From positions 1 through 5,568 of the forward strand of contig CAKUMQ010000104.1 in assembly GCA_934667845.1 (NCBI GenBank): 5,568 nucleotides of DNA. The letters are read 5' to 3'. This DNA comes from an uncultured Eubacteriales bacterium (GTDB lineage Bacteria; Bacillota; Clostridia; Oscillospirales; Acutalibacteraceae). The position numbers were made by a program, and so were the translations under genes. The number at the start of each line of letters is the position of its first letter. Within the stretch, counting starts at the first letter, position 1. The notes below the pieces were generated by a model. The model had not been told where the DNA came from. It ran no database searches and was given only the letters and a program-made list of their open reading frames with translations. Positions 5,168 to 5,568 of this stretch are shown here, piece after piece.

Positions 5168-5188
5168 AGAGGAGACGGGGGTGATTTC

Positions 5189-5568
5189 ATGGAAGACCGG
5201 AGAAAAGACGCACGGCGAGAGCTGATCATTGTTGATCTGGATGCATTGGTGCCGGAAAACCATCTGCTGCGGAAAATCGAGAGGGTCATGGACTACGAAT
5301 GGCTGTATGAACGGCTGGCACCGTATTACTGCCATGACAACGGCCGGCCGGGGACCGACCCGGTCGTGCTGATCAAGATGGTGCTCATTCAACACCTGTT
5401 CGGCATTCCGTCACTGCGGCAAACCCATCGGGAAATTCAGGTGAATTTGGCCTACCGCTGGTTTTTGGGGTATGGACTGCTGGAGGATATCCCGCACTTT
5501 GCGACGGTGAGCTACGCCTTCTGCAAGCGCTTTCCGGATGAGCTGACCGGTGAGATATTTGAACATAT
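5189..5568 (+). CDS. IS1182-family transposase, N-terminal part
   Basis: The frame opens at ATG 5189 after a GGGGGTGAT ribosome site and stays open to the window edge (126 residues). The visible part is the DUF772/InsH-type N-terminal region typical of IS1182 and IS5-like DDE transposases. It has LVPENHLLRKIERVMDY (20-36), NGRPGTDPVVLIKMVLIQHLFG (51-72), and the hallmark EIQVNLAYRWFLGYGL (82-97), then a PHFATVSYAFCKRF segment. This helical region is associated with end binding; the DDE catalytic core would follow beyond position 5568. No frameshift or stop is seen, so the gene may be intact. It is transcribed away from mazF. Confidence 0.92.
   Translation, partial: MEDRRKDARRELIIVDLDALVPENHLLRKIERVMDYEWLYERLAPYYCHDNGRPGTDPVVLIKMVLIQHLFGIPSLRQTHREIQVNLAYRWFLGYGLLEDIPHFATVSYAFCKRFPDELTGEIFEH

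Larger units (their letters stand above)
5123..5568 (+). mobile_element. Left part of an IS1182-type insertion sequence (right end outside window)
   Basis: The transposase and its own promoter lie immediately after the last terminator of the mazF locus, so the element begins somewhere between about 5123 and 5158. The exact left end cannot be fixed: its terminal inverted repeat must be matched to the right end, which is not in the window. No target duplication can be assessed for the same reason. Confidence 0.6.

Overview
The window looks like chromosomal DNA of a GC-rich, spore-forming-type Firmicute, most plausibly a gut Clostridia of the Oscillospiraceae/Ruminococcaceae kind. The evidence is: strong Shine-Dalgarno sites before every gene, sigma-A style promoters in AT-rich gaps between GC-rich genes, a MazF toxin very close to the Bacillus subtilis EndoA type, an IS1182-type transposase, and a Gln/Asn-rich small protein. 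The assignment is inference; there is no rRNA or other marker gene.

Layout. (1) Positions 1-2519, minus strand: a large secreted protein, cut by the left window edge. It has a signal peptide, a helical glycosidase-like body interrupted by two beta-rich modules, and a Thr-rich linker. Its last ~75 visible residues then read, in frame, as the start of the catalytic domain of a SpoU/TrmH RNA 2'-O-methyltransferase, a cytoplasmic enzyme. This joint is the oddest thing in the window and is either a gene fusion/rearrangement or an assembly chimera. (2) Positions 2520-2768: its promoter and leader, then a perfect 20-bp palindrome that terminates the next gene. (3) Positions 2769-4151, minus strand: a complete MATE-family multidrug efflux pump with its own promoter and an operator-like palindrome. 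(4) Positions 4152-4336: a divergent intergenic region. (5) Positions 4337-4477, plus strand: a 46-residue protein that is 74% Gln+Asn, followed by a strong terminator. (6) Positions 4657-5019, plus strand: a complete MazF endoribonuclease toxin with catalytic residues intact and no antitoxin gene beside it, followed by a terminator. (7) From about 5123 to the right edge: the left part of an IS1182-type insertion sequence, with an extended -10 promoter and the transposase N-terminus.

The genes do not form an operon. Each is a separate transcription unit with its own promoter-like sequence, and each complete gene has its own terminator. One speculative link is that both the Gln/Asn-rich gene and the orphan mazF are preceded by sequences resembling forespore (sigma-F/sigma-G) promoters. 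If real, this would be a sporulation-timed pair of a small disordered protein and an RNA-cleaving toxin.
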